A stretch of DNA of 22,512 nucleotides, from assembly GCA_002347645.1 (NCBI GenBank), contig DDYF01000060.1, positions 1 through 22,512 of the forward strand. The letters are read 5' to 3'. Positions within the stretch are counted from its first letter, which is position 1; the number at the start of each line of letters is the position of its first letter. The notes under the pieces were generated by a model, which saw only the letters and a program-made list of their open reading frames with translations, was not told the DNA's origin and searched no databases. Below are positions 7,492 to 14,775 of the stretch, piece by piece. The stretch is from Thermoleophilia bacterium UBA2241 (GTDB lineage Bacteria > Actinomycetota > Thermoleophilia > UBA2241). A program made the translations under genes and the position numbers.

Positions 7492-9951
7492 TCAGGTGCC
7501 CGTCGTCTGGGGCCATGGCGCCGCCGCCGGCCTCAGGATCGTCTCGAGTAGCCGCAGCGCCCCAGCCTTGCTCAGCGGCTCGTTGAGGTTACCGCACTTC
7601 GGGCTCTGCACGCATGAGGGACAGCCGCTCTCGCAGGGGCACTCGGCGATCAGGCGGTCGGTGTCGGCGGCGAGGCCATCGAAGGCCTCGAACCCGCGCT
7701 TGCTCAGGCCGATGCCGCCGGGGTAGCCGTCGTAGATGAAGACGGTGGCACGGTCGGTCTGGCAGTGCCACGGGGTCGAGAGCCCGCCGATGTCCCAGCG
7801 GTCGCACATGGCGTAGAGGGGAAGGAGGGCGATGAGGCCGTGCTCGGCGGCGTGGAGGGCGCCGGCAAGCTCGGGTTCGATCGTGAGGCCGGCGTCCGTG
7901 GGTGGCGCGACGCGCTCCACGGCCTCCGGTCCCAGCGTGAACCACAACGCCTCGGTCGTGAACGTCTGCTCCGGCAGGTCGAGGCTCACGGTGTCGAGCA
8001 TGCGGCCGTCGGTGAGGTCGCGCTTCTGATACGCGATGACCTGCTCGGTGACCTCGATCTGGCCGAAGAAGAGGGCGGCGCCGGCCAGCGGCCGCATGGC
8101 GGCCTGGCCGGCGATGACGACGTTCTTGTCGATCTTCGCTTGCGTGTAGAAGGCGGCGTCGTGGTCGTCGACGAGGACGGTGCGCCCGTCGATGTCAAGG
8201 TGCTTGACGAGGTAGCTGCGCCCGAGGTGCAGGTAGACGGCGCCGGGGTGCGCGACGCGAAAGACGCGCTCCTGCTCGACGGTGCCGAGGATCTCGCCGC
8301 GGCGCGTCTCGACGATGACGAAGGTCTCCGCCGACGCTGAGCGCAGCGAGACGTCGGCGGCCGGTGAGTGCGGCCTGGCCCAGGCCAGGCCACCGCCCCG
8401 CCGCCTCAACTTGCCCGCCTGCGCCAGCCCCTTGGCCCGTACCATGCCGGCCTCGCCGAAGAAGCGTGTGTCGTTGGGCACGAGAGGGCGCTCGTACGCC
8501 GCGCTCTGCAGATGGGCATCCGAGATGTGAGGGTTGTCCAGGTCGATGATCGCCTCCTCGACGCGGCGGTCCAGCAGCCGGTCGGGCTCGCGCATGAAGT
8601 ACTGGTCCAGGGCGTCCTGGCCGGCGACCAGCACGGCCCAGCCGTGCCCGGCCCGGCCGGCGCGTCCCCAGCGCTGACGCAGGCTCGTCACGGTGCCGGG
8701 GAAGCCGGTGACCAGCGCGACGTCAAGCGTGCCGACGTCGATGCCGAGCTCGAGCGCGCTGGTCGCGATCACGGCGTCGAGCTCGTGGTCGAAGAGCCGG
8801 CGCTCGATGTCGCGGCGCTGCTCGGGCGTGTAACCGGCGCGATAAGGCTGCACGCGTTCGCCGGCGCCGCCCGGGTCGCGATCGTCCAGGCGGCGGCGGA
8901 CGTGGTCGAAGACGAGCTCCGCCGCCTTGCGCGTCGGCGCAAAGCCGATCACCCGTGCGCCGGCGAGCACCGCCTCGCTCACGATGTAGCTGGACTCGGC
9001 CAGCGAACTTCGGCGCGTGCCCAGGTCAGGATCTTCGAGCGGCGGGTTCCAGAAGACGATGGTGCGCTCGGGGTGCGGCGCGCCGTCCTGCTCGACCGCC
9101 TCGAACGGCAGGCCGACAAGACGCTCGGCGAACTCCCGGGGGTTGGCGATGGTCGCCGAGGCGAGGACGAACTGGGGTGCGCCGCCGTACACCGCGCACA
9201 GGCGGCGCAGCCGGCGCACGACCTGGGCGACGTGCGAGCCGAACACGCCACGGTAGACGTGCGCCTCATCGAGCACGACGTACTTCAGGTGGTGGAGGAA
9301 CTCAGCCCAGCGCTCGTGTGCCGGCAGCATGCCGACGTGGACCATGTCGGGGTTGGAGAGCACGATGGTCGCGTTGCGGCGGATCGCGGCGCGCTGGCCC
9401 TGCGGGGTGTCGCCGTCGTAGATGGCCGGCACGACGGCGCGCAGCGCTTCGCCCGTCTCGCGCCCGTGCCCGCCCGCGCCGTCGCGCGCTTCGTCGCTCC
9501 GGCTCTCGTGCACGCCGCGCTTCGGCAGAGCTCCGGCGCGCAACGCCGCGAGCTTGCGCGCCTGGTCCTGGGCCAGCGCTTTGGTAGGGTAGAGGTACAG
9601 GGCGCGCGTCTGCGGGTCGCGGGCCGCAGCGTCGAGCGTCGGCACGGCGAAGCACAGGGACTTCCCGCTTGCCGTGCCGGTCGAGACGACGACGTTCTTG
9701 CCCTCGGACAGCATCTCGTACGTCTCGCGCTGATGCGACCACAGCGAGTCGATGCCGGCGGCGGTCAGGGCGGCGGCGACGGCGCCGTGGAGGCCGCCCG
9801 GCAGCGGCGCAGGGCGCCCCTTGCGGGCGGCCTCACGGGCGACCGCGACGACCTGCTCGTGGCCGCCTGCCGTGAACAGCACACGCAGGCCGCCTTCAGG
9901 GTCGCCGGGATCGTGAGTCTCTGTCCGGTGCGCCACCGTCCGCTCCCGCAT
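7492..9951 (-). CDS. mrfA: DEAD/DEAH-box helicase with DUF1998 domain (MrfA/YprA-like)
   Basis: This 819-residue superfamily 2 helicase is like Bacillus MrfA/YprA, a 3'-5' DNA helicase linked to repair of mitomycin lesions. Visible motifs are Q-motif-like SLWSHQRETYEML (69-81), Walker A TGTASGKS (91-98), LDEAH (227-231), SAT (265-267), the C-terminal RecA region with TSALELGIDVG, and motif VI QRWGRAGRAG. The C-terminal DUF1998 part ends with a cysteine cluster, CPCESGCPSCVQSPKC at 771-786. It holds five Cys; four probably bind metal or form the structural cluster of this family. A polar insertion near 144-170 interrupts the first RecA domain. The ATG at 9951 has only a weak ribosome site. It is the first gene of the operon with the acetyltransferase and SLOG genes. 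The exact biological role is inferred from the family. Confidence 0.92.
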   Translation of the reverse strand: MRERTVAHRTETHDPGDPEGGLRVLFTAGGHEQVVAVAREAARKGRPAPLPGGLHGAVAAALTAAGIDSLWSHQRETYEMLSEGKNVVVSTGTASGKSLCFAVPTLDAAARDPQTRALYLYPTKALAQDQARKLAALRAGALPKRGVHESRSDEARDGAGGHGRETGEALRAVVPAIYDGDTPQGQRAAIRRNATIVLSNPDMVHVGMLPAHERWAEFLHHLKYVVLDEAHVYRGVFGSHVAQVVRRLRRLCAVYGGAPQFVLASATIANPREFAERLVGLPFEAVEQDGAPHPERTIVFWNPPLEDPDLGTRRSSLAESSYIVSEAVLAGARVIGFAPTRKAAELVFDHVRRRLDDRDPGGAGERVQPYRAGYTPEQRRDIERRLFDHELDAVIATSALELGIDVGTLDVALVTGFPGTVTSLRQRWGRAGRAGHGWAVLVAGQDALDQYFMREPDRLLDRRVEEAIIDLDNPHISDAHLQSAAYERPLVPNDTRFFGEAGMVRAKGLAQAGKLRRRGGGLAWARPHSPAADVSLRSASAETFVIVETRRGEILGTVEQERVFRVAHPGAVYLHLGRSYLVKHLDIDGRTVLVDDHDAAFYTQAKIDKNVVIAGQAAMRPLAGAALFFGQIEVTEQVIAYQKRDLTDGRMLDTVSLDLPEQTFTTEALWFTLGPEAVERVAPPTDAGLTIEPELAGALHAAEHGLIALLPLYAMCDRWDIGGLSTPWHCQTDRATVFIYDGYPGGIGLSKRGFEAFDGLAADTDRLIAECPCESGCPSCVQSPKCGNLNEPLSKAGALRLLETILRPAAAPWPQTTGT

Positions 9952-10020
9952 TCAAGGGTCGACCGGCAGTCTACCTCGCCGCCCTCGCGGAAACGGGGCC
10001 TGGGGCCGCCGCACGAAGGA

Positions 10021-10039
10021 GGGGCGTCGACGGCGCCCC
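10021..10039 (-). terminator. second hairpin downstream of the CAP gene
   Basis: GGGGCG (10021-10026) and CGCCCC (10034-10039) form a short GC-rich hairpin directly after the main terminator hairpin on the minus strand. It may be a back-up terminator or simply part of the GC-rich leader of the helicase operon. Confidence 0.35.
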
Positions 10040-10047
10040 AACGGAAA

Positions 10048-10067
10048 GGGGCGCCTCGCGGCGCCCC
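10048..10067 (-). terminator. intrinsic terminator of the CAP-domain gene
   Basis: On the minus strand GGGGCGCC-GCGA-GGCGCCCC forms an 8-bp perfect stem with a GNRA tetraloop, followed by TTTCCGTT. It starts 26 bases after the CAP-gene stop codon and lies before the helicase gene, so it separates the two transcription units. Confidence 0.7.
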
Positions 10068-10092
10068 TGCTACGCATCGATGGAGGGAGGCG

Positions 10093-10617
10093 CTACTGGA
10101 TGCGGCGACCCAGGTCGAGCGTGAAGAAGGTCACCGGTGCGCTGCAGCCGCAGTATCCTGCCTCGCACACCTTCACGCCGATGCCGATGTTCCGGAAGGT
10201 CTTCGTCAGAATGATCGCCCTGTGGGTCCTGGAATGCATCCAGCGGTCGACGACGACCTCGGGGGCCGAGTACAGGCCCCCGCCCCAGGCGAGGTTCTCG
10301 CCGACCTTCCAGTAGCTGTAGCCGGCGCGCCTGTACCCGTGACGAATCAGGCGCCGCGAAAAGGTCTCGCCGTTGTACGAATCGTGGTCGAAGTACTGCT
10401 GCGCCCCCATCTCGGCGGAGTGGGCGCGCGCGGCGCGCACGAGGCAGGGCTTGACCCACAGTTTGGGCAGGTCGCGGTTCGCGCGGATCTTGTTGATGAG
10501 GCTCACGACACGCTTCTCTTTGGGCGTGAGCGTGATGGAGGCCGACGCGCTGGCCGGCAACACGATCAGCGTGACCAAGACGGCCAGCATGACGAACAGC
10601 GCTACCTTGGGCCTCAT
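10093..10617 (-). CDS. secreted CAP (SCP/PR-1) domain protein
   Basis: This 174-residue protein has a clear signal peptide: basic MRPK, a hydrophobic core at about 5-20, and the likely cleavage region PASASA at 21-26. The CAP domain follows, with AHSAEMG at 65-71, FDHDSYNGETF at 76-86, GENLAWG at 106-112, WMHSRTHRAIIL at 126-137, and IGIGV plus VTFFTLDLG at the end. H77, E107 and H132 fit the conserved cavity. Four cysteines (58, 151, 156, 158) could form extracellular disulfides. Bacterial CAP proteins are extracellular and of varied or unknown function. ATG at 10617 follows GGGGGTGA. The gene is divergent from the M23-like gene, with a 225-base gap between them. It ends in an intrinsic terminator. 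Confidence 0.92.
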   Translation of the reverse strand: MRPKVALFVMLAVLVTLIVLPASASASITLTPKEKRVVSLINKIRANRDLPKLWVKPCLVRAARAHSAEMGAQQYFDHDSYNGETFSRRLIRHGYRRAGYSYWKVGENLAWGGGLYSAPEVVVDRWMHSRTHRAIILTKTFRNIGIGVKVCEAGYCGCSAPVTFFTLDLGRRIQ

Positions 10618-10802
10618 CGCTCACCCCCGAGCCGGGCTGTGTCGCGAATACGCGAAGGCGTCCGCCCGCTGCGACGCGCCTTCTTACTTGGACCTATCGG
10701 CCCTCGAGGCCACGAGTTGAGGTCCGGACGCGGTCTTCTTTCGTCTGCGCTGACAACGGGTCGAGGTGCGTGGGCCTGTCGGAGTGGGACGGCCCCACCT
10801 GC

Positions 10803-10832
10803 TTGCCGCTTCCGACGGGAGCGGTGTATCGT
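10803..10832 (+). promoter_or_regulatory. possible promoter giving a leaderless M23-like transcript
   Basis: TTGCCG and TATCGT, separated by about 18 bases, lie so that transcription would start within a few bases of the ATG at 10843. No Shine-Dalgarno lies within 20 bases of that ATG. A leaderless mRNA, common in actinobacteria, would explain this. The match to consensus is modest. Confidence 0.35.
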
Positions 10833-10842
10833 CCCCACTCGT

Positions 10843-11622
10843 ATGCACGGCCTGACCCCTGACCGGCGGCTGAAGCGCGACCGTCGCCGCAAGCAGATCA
10901 GGCGCCGGCGCGTCATCGCGCTGGTCATTGTGGCGACCCTCTCGCTCCTCGCGATCTGGCTCGCGTACGCGCTTCCCGGTGCGACACCTGCGCGTGTCCC
11001 CGCGGCTGCGGCGCAGCCGACGTTCGCCGATCAGGCGGCCGTCGCTCGCCGCATCGTCGTCGCGACGGTGGGCGACGTCGAGATGCTGCTCCCCGTCTCA
11101 CTCGAGAACACGACCGCGGTCGGCTATCACGCAGCTGAGAGCCCAGGCACAATCGGCTTCGAGCCGCGGGGCACGTGCGCGAGTGGCGGCGGTCTTTCCG
11201 AGACGCTCGCCGACATTTTCGCCGGGGGCGGCGACCTGCAGTACTACCGTATGGGCGACGGCGGAAGCGGACCAGGGGCGACGGGCGCGCTCGACGTCGG
11301 CGCCGTGCCGGGTGCGGAGGTGTTCAGCCCGGTGGACGGCAAGATCGTCGGGGTCCACGAGACGGAGATCCTGGGCAAGTGCAAGGACGTCGAGCTCCAC
11401 ATCCAGGTGGCTGCCGACCCGACGATCCTGCTCGTGGTCGCCCACGTCGCCCAACTGGGCGTGAGCCTGGGCGACGAGGTCAAGCGGGGGAGCAGCCTCC
11501 TCGGGCACGTGCGGCCGTACCCCGCAGACGTCACGCAGGAGCTGAGCCGGTACACCTCCGACGCCGGCGACCACGTGCAGTTCGTCGCGCTTCGCGTCGA
11601 ACCCCACATCTCGGGCCTGTGA
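10843..11622 (+). CDS. membrane-anchored degenerate M23 (LytM-like) peptidase-fold protein
   Basis: This 259-residue protein has a very basic N-terminus (residues 8-23), one membrane helix (about 24-44) and an external domain. Residues 130-246 match the M23/LytM fold: a GALDVGAVPGAEVFSPVDGKIVGV block (148-171), VVAHVAQLGVSLGDEV (198-213) and RGSSLLGHVR. In active enzymes the zinc is held by HxxxD and the second His of HxH. Here the first His is Thr (T147), D151 is kept, H201 is kept, and the HxH motif reads H244-V-Q246. Two of three zinc ligands are therefore missing and hydrolysis is unlikely. The protein may be a regulator or binding module, as EnvC and NlpD are for amidases. The same frame is open far upstream, but that is the antisense of the helicase and CAP genes. 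It overlaps the next gene by TGATG. Confidence 0.8.
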   Translation: MHGLTPDRRLKRDRRRKQIRRRRVIALVIVATLSLLAIWLAYALPGATPARVPAAAAQPTFADQAAVARRIVVATVGDVEMLLPVSLENTTAVGYHAAESPGTIGFEPRGTCASGGGLSETLADIFAGGGDLQYYRMGDGGSGPGATGALDVGAVPGAEVFSPVDGKIVGVHETEILGKCKDVELHIQVAADPTILLVVAHVAQLGVSLGDEVKRGSSLLGHVRPYPADVTQELSRYTSDAGDHVQFVALRVEPHISGL

Positions 11623-12446
11623 TGGCGGGCGGCGTCGTACCCGTGGCGCGCTTCGCCGTCATTGGCGGCTCTGGATCGCTGGCGTCCGGGTTCCCGGCCG
11701 CGGTGGACCCAGCCGCACGCGTCCTCGAGGACGAGCTCGTGTTCGACACCCCGTGGGGCGAGAGCCCGCCGTTCGCCCTGTTCGAGCGCGAGGGGCGCCG
11801 CGCGCTGCACGTACGCATACACGGATGGCGCCCGGGGGCTTCACGCGGGCGCGCCTCGCGGCAAGTGTTCAGCGTGCTGCACCGCGCCGGGGTCCGGCGC
11901 ATCCTCTCGGACGCCGGTGTCGGGAGCTTGAACCACCTGCTCGATCCCGGCGACCTCGTCGTCCCCGACGACTTCGTCGACATGACCACCGACCGCGACC
12001 GCCTGGGTACGGTGGTGGGCGACCACCTGCTGATCATGCGCGACGCGGTGTGTCCAGCGGCGCGTGAGGCGCTGGCCGTCGCGGCACGCAGCGTGGCGCC
12101 CGAACGCCGCCTCTTCACACGCGGTACCTACGTCGTCACCGAGGGCCCGCGCTTCGAGTCCCCGGCCGAGGTGCGTGTCCTGCAGTCCATGGGCGACATC
12201 GTCGGTCAGAGCTTCTCGCCCGAGGTCTGGCTGGCGCGTGACATCGGGGCCTGTTACGCGGGCATCTACGTCGTCGTCAACTACGGCGAGGGGGTCGTGC
12301 GGGACTGGGAGCACGACGAGCTCAAGCGCATCTTCACCGCCGACGCCGGCCTCGTCGGGCGCATCCTGCTCGAGGCCCTCGCCACCCTGCCGGACGACGA
12401 CACCTGCGCCTGCCGCGAGCTGCGCAAGCCGACTCTGCTCCGGTAG
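11622..12446 (+). CDS. MTA phosphorylase/purine nucleoside phosphorylase family protein with altered specificity residues
   Basis: This 274-residue protein belongs to the trimeric PNP/MTAP family. It has the phosphate loop GGSG at 15-18, HGWRPG at 67-72 in place of the usual RHGxxH, GVGSLN at 99-104, PGDLVVPDDFVD at 109-120, TEGPRFESPAEV at 173-184 and SPEVWLARDIGACYA at 199-213. These enzymes split nucleosides with phosphate. The usual GMT is GQS here (Q196), and the base-contacting Asp of MTAP is Asn (N220), as in 6-oxopurine PNPs, while the second Asp is Gly (G222). Substrate is therefore uncertain; a 6-oxopurine nucleoside is more likely than MTA. The start ATG at 11622 overlaps the preceding stop (TGATG), indicating translational coupling. 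GTG at 11643 is an alternative. The end carries an odd CxC (C262, C264). Confidence 0.85.
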   Translation: MAGGVVPVARFAVIGGSGSLASGFPAAVDPAARVLEDELVFDTPWGESPPFALFEREGRRALHVRIHGWRPGASRGRASRQVFSVLHRAGVRRILSDAGVGSLNHLLDPGDLVVPDDFVDMTTDRDRLGTVVGDHLLIMRDAVCPAAREALAVAARSVAPERRLFTRGTYVVTEGPRFESPAEVRVLQSMGDIVGQSFSPEVWLARDIGACYAGIYVVVNYGEGVVRDWEHDELKRIFTADAGLVGRILLEALATLPDDDTCACRELRKPTLLR

Positions 12447-12488
12447 GCGGCGCGCCTGCGGGGCTATCGTGCCGCCTCAAGGCGATCG

Positions 12489-13394
12489 TCAACTCGTCAG
12501 CGCCCAGGCCAAGACCGAGATCCCGTTGAAGACCGCGTGCAGGGCGATGCTGGTCCACAGCGAACCGGTTCGCTGGTAGACCCAGGCGAGCGCGAACCCC
12601 AGCCCGAACAGTGGGAAGAAGAGCGTCAGCTGCAGGTGCGCGAGACTGAAGAAGACCCCGGAGACGACGGCGCCCCAGACCCATCCCCAGGAGTCGGCGA
12701 AGCCCTTGAAGAGAAAGCCGCGGAAGTAGAGCTCCTCGGCGAGCGGTGCCATGACGACGGCGACCAGGGCGAAGAGGACGATGCCCCCTGCCGTCGGCGG
12801 GAAGGCCTCGACGATGTCCTGCTGTTCGGGATGAAGGGCGAGGTCGTTCACGTAACTCACGAGGTACGCGCCGACCAGCGCGACCGGGATCGTCCAGAAG
12901 AAGGCGAGCGTCGGCAGGCGGAAGCCCCAGGCGCGCCACTTGTTTGCGGCGCCCCGGCCGGAGAAGAGCCAAGCCGCGAAGTAGTCCCAGCCGTAGCCGA
13001 TCGCCGACGAGACGAGGAAGACGAGGCCCGTCGCCACGGTCACCTCACCGATCGTCGTGTCGACGTCCTCCGGGAGCGAGTAGGTCGCCCCGTAGAGCAG
13101 GAGGAAGGGGCCCATCCCGAGGAGCAGGCCCCAGAACGCCTGCTTCCAGCCCCAGCCCGGCGACTCGGCGCCCGCGGCGGTCAGGGTGTGCAGCGGCGGG
13201 GCCGGCGGAGGTGCCGCCGCCGCCTCTTGCGCGCATGGCGGGGTCCACACGCCGCCGGCCGGAGGGCGGTAGCCGGGGACGGCGGTGGGTGTCGGTGCCA
13301 CAGCGCGCGGCGCGAAGGGCGCCGCCACCGGCGGTAGGGGAACCCGCCCCGCGCCGCTCGCGCCTTCGTCGTCTCCGTGGTCGTCGCCCGTCAC
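12489..13394 (-). CDS. CPBP family intramembrane glutamic protease (CAAX-protease/Abi family)
   Basis: This is a 301-residue protein from the chosen start. The first 80 or so residues are rich in Pro, Ala and Gly and look disordered and cytoplasmic. About seven or eight membrane helices follow. The CPBP (Rce1-like) motifs are present: AEELYFRG with the Glu pair at 220-221 and R225, then FSLAH, and HAVFN near the end. These place the catalytic Glu/His set in the membrane. Targets of bacterial members are mostly unknown; some process peptides or confer immunity to them. I chose GTG 13394 because GAGGT lies five bases upstream and a possible -10 (TATGCT, 13431-13426) overlaps the alternative ATG at 13430, which would add 12 residues. 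It is convergent with the phosphorylase gene with 42 bases between them and divergent from the rpmG operon. Confidence 0.9.
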   Translation of the reverse strand: MTGDDHGDDEGASGAGRVPLPPVAAPFAPRAVAPTPTAVPGYRPPAGGVWTPPCAQEAAAAPPPAPPLHTLTAAGAESPGWGWKQAFWGLLLGMGPFLLLYGATYSLPEDVDTTIGEVTVATGLVFLVSSAIGYGWDYFAAWLFSGRGAANKWRAWGFRLPTLAFFWTIPVALVGAYLVSYVNDLALHPEQQDIVEAFPPTAGGIVLFALVAVVMAPLAEELYFRGFLFKGFADSWGWVWGAVVSGVFFSLAHLQLTLFFPLFGLGFALAWVYQRTGSLWTSIALHAVFNGISVLAWALTS

Positions 13395-13449
13395 CCTGCA
13401 CCTCGTCGTCGGTATGGCGCGCTCAAGCATACGTGCTCGGGAACCGGTT

Positions 13450-13479
13450 TTGCCCGCTCCGCCGGCCGTCTGCTATACT
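13450..13479 (+). promoter_or_regulatory. promoter of the rpmG-tRNA-Trp-secE-nusG-rplKA operon
   Basis: TTGCCC (13450-13455) and TATACT (13474-13479) are separated by 18 bases. Predicted transcription starts near 13486, about 105 bases before rpmG. The -10 and the 18-base spacing match those of the rplJ promoter. Confidence 0.65.
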
Positions 13480-13591
13480 GCCCCGCCTGGCCGGTGCGGC
13501 GTGCGACCCGCGCCTGTCCGGTCGCGCCCTCGCGTTGACCCTCGCGAGCAGCGCGCGGTATCCTTACGTGCTTCCGTCGAAAGGGTGAGAC

Positions 13592-13741
13592 GTGCGCCAG
13601 CTGGTCACGCTCGCTTGCCAGGAATGCAAGCGCCGCAACTATCACACCAACAAGAACAAGAAGAACGACCCTGACCGCATCGAGCTGAAGAAGTATTGTC
13701 GCTGGTGCGGTACGCATACGGTCCACAAGGAGACGCGCTAA
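13592..13741 (+). CDS. rpmG: 50S ribosomal protein L33
   Basis: This 49-residue basic protein of the large ribosomal subunit starts with GTG (MRQLVTLACQECKRRNYHT). Two CxxC pairs, C9/C12 and C36/C39 in YCRWC, form the zinc ribbon of the C+ type of L33. The GTG is preceded by AAGGGTGA. It is the first gene of the operon and lies 17 bases before tRNA-Trp. The length is normal for the family. Confidence 0.95.
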   Translation: MRQLVTLACQECKRRNYHTNKNKKNDPDRIELKKYCRWCGTHTVHKETR

Positions 13742-13758
13742 GCGTCTGCACTCTCTCT

Positions 13759-13834
13759 AGGGCTGTAGCTCAATTGGTAGAGCACCGGTCTCCAAAACCG
13801 GGGGTCGGGGGTTCGAGTCCCTCCAGCCCTGCCA
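13759..13834 (+). tRNA. trnW: tRNA-Trp (anticodon CCA)
   Basis: A 76-base cloverleaf. The acceptor stem AGGGCTG (13759-13765) pairs with CAGCCCT (13824-13830). The D-arm has GTAGCTCAATTGGTAGAGC, the anticodon stem is CCGGT/ACCGG with loop CTCCAAA (anticodon CCA), and the T-arm carries GTTCGAGTCC. The discriminator is G and the CCA end is encoded. Its position between rpmG and secE is a common bacterial arrangement. Confidence 0.97.
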
Positions 13835-13854
13835 CCTTGTATCGGAGCGGTTGA

Positions 13855-14202
13855 GTGGCCAAGGCCGTCAAGAACAGTAGCAAGCCGGAGAAGGGCGCGC
13901 GCGGCGCGGCCGACAAGGGCAAGACGCGCGGCAAGGCGCCGGCCAAGCAGGGCCGGGCCGCTGCGGCGCGTGCCCGCGCGGCCCAGGCGCGACCTGCGGC
14001 CAAGGGCGAGAGGCGAGGCGTCGTCAGGTTCCTGCGCGACGTCCGGGTCGAGATGGGCAAGGTCACCTGGCCGACCCGCCAGGACCTGCTTCAGTCGACC
14101 GTCGTGGTGCTCGTCGCCGTCGCCATCGCCGCCGCCTTCACCGGCCTCTGCGACCTGGTCTTCTCGCAGCTCGTCGAGCAGATCCTCAACCTCATCACCT
14201 GA
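13855..14202 (+). CDS. secE: preprotein translocase subunit SecE
   Basis: This 115-residue protein has a long Lys/Ala-rich cytoplasmic N-terminus (about 1-58). The SecE core VRFLRDVRVEMGKVTWPTR follows near 59-77, then a single membrane helix (about 81-103). SecE clamps SecY in the Sec translocon. This is the one-helix form typical of most bacteria. The GTG start at 13855 is preceded by GGAG. The gene sits 20 bases after tRNA-Trp and 11 bases before nusG. Confidence 0.96.
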   Translation: MAKAVKNSSKPEKGARGAADKGKTRGKAPAKQGRAAAARARAAQARPAAKGERRGVVRFLRDVRVEMGKVTWPTRQDLLQSTVVVLVAVAIAAAFTGLCDLVFSQLVEQILNLIT

Positions 14203-14213
14203 GCGGGGTCCCC

Positions 14214-14738
14214 TTGTTCCACTGGTATGTCGTCAACACCTATTCGGGCCACGAGAACAAGGTCAAGGCCAACCTCGAGCATCGTCGCCAGTCGATGAAC
14301 CAAGAGGACCGCATCCACCAGATCGTGGTGCCGACCGAGCAGGTCGTGGAGACCAAGGAGGGCCAGAAGGTCACCACGGAGCGTCGCGTCTTCCCGGGCT
14401 ACGTGCTCGTGCAGATGGAGCTCACCGACGACACCTGGTCGCTCGTCAAGAACACCCCGGGCGTGACGGGCTTCGTCGGCGCCCAGAACAAGCCGGTCGC
14501 GCTCTCGCGCGCCGAGGTCGACCGCATCCTGCACACGGCGACGGTCGAGCGCCCCAAGCAGAAGGCCGAGTTCAGCGCCGGCGAGATCGTACGCGTGACC
14601 TCGGGCCCGCTCTCTGACTTCTCCGGCGAGGTCGTCGAGGTCAACCTTGACCAGAGCCGGCTCAAGGTCATGGTGTCCATCTTCGGTCGCGAGACGCCGG
14701 TAGAGCTCGCCTTCGACCAGGTCAAGAAGACATCCTGA
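14214..14738 (+). CDS. nusG: transcription termination/antitermination factor NusG
   Basis: This 174-residue protein has the NGN domain (FHWYVVNTYSGHENKVKANL at the start, RRVFPGYVLVQMEL near 55-68, VTGFVG near 84-89). A C-terminal KOW domain follows (FSAGEIVRVTSGPLSDFSGEV). NusG binds RNA polymerase and links it to Rho or the ribosome. It starts with TTG at 14214. It lacks the long acidic N-terminal extension of Streptomyces and Mycobacterium NusG, which is useful for placing the host. Confidence 0.97.
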   Translation: MFHWYVVNTYSGHENKVKANLEHRRQSMNQEDRIHQIVVPTEQVVETKEGQKVTTERRVFPGYVLVQMELTDDTWSLVKNTPGVTGFVGAQNKPVALSRAEVDRILHTATVERPKQKAEFSAGEIVRVTSGPLSDFSGEVVEVNLDQSRLKVMVSIFGRETPVELAFDQVKKTS

Positions 14739-14775
14739 CGACAACTGACGCAGCGGCAAGCGAAGCGAGGCAGCA

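Noticed and set aside
8368..10842. Upstream extension of the M23-like frame, giving a 1084-codon open frame
   Set aside because: The upstream part is antisense to the helicase and CAP genes, both with firm motifs. The real gene begins at the ATG before the membrane helix.
12447..12488. Bidirectional terminator between the phosphorylase and CPBP genes
   Set aside because: Only a 6-bp GGCGGC/GCCGCC pairing with a long loop and no U-tract is present, too weak to call.
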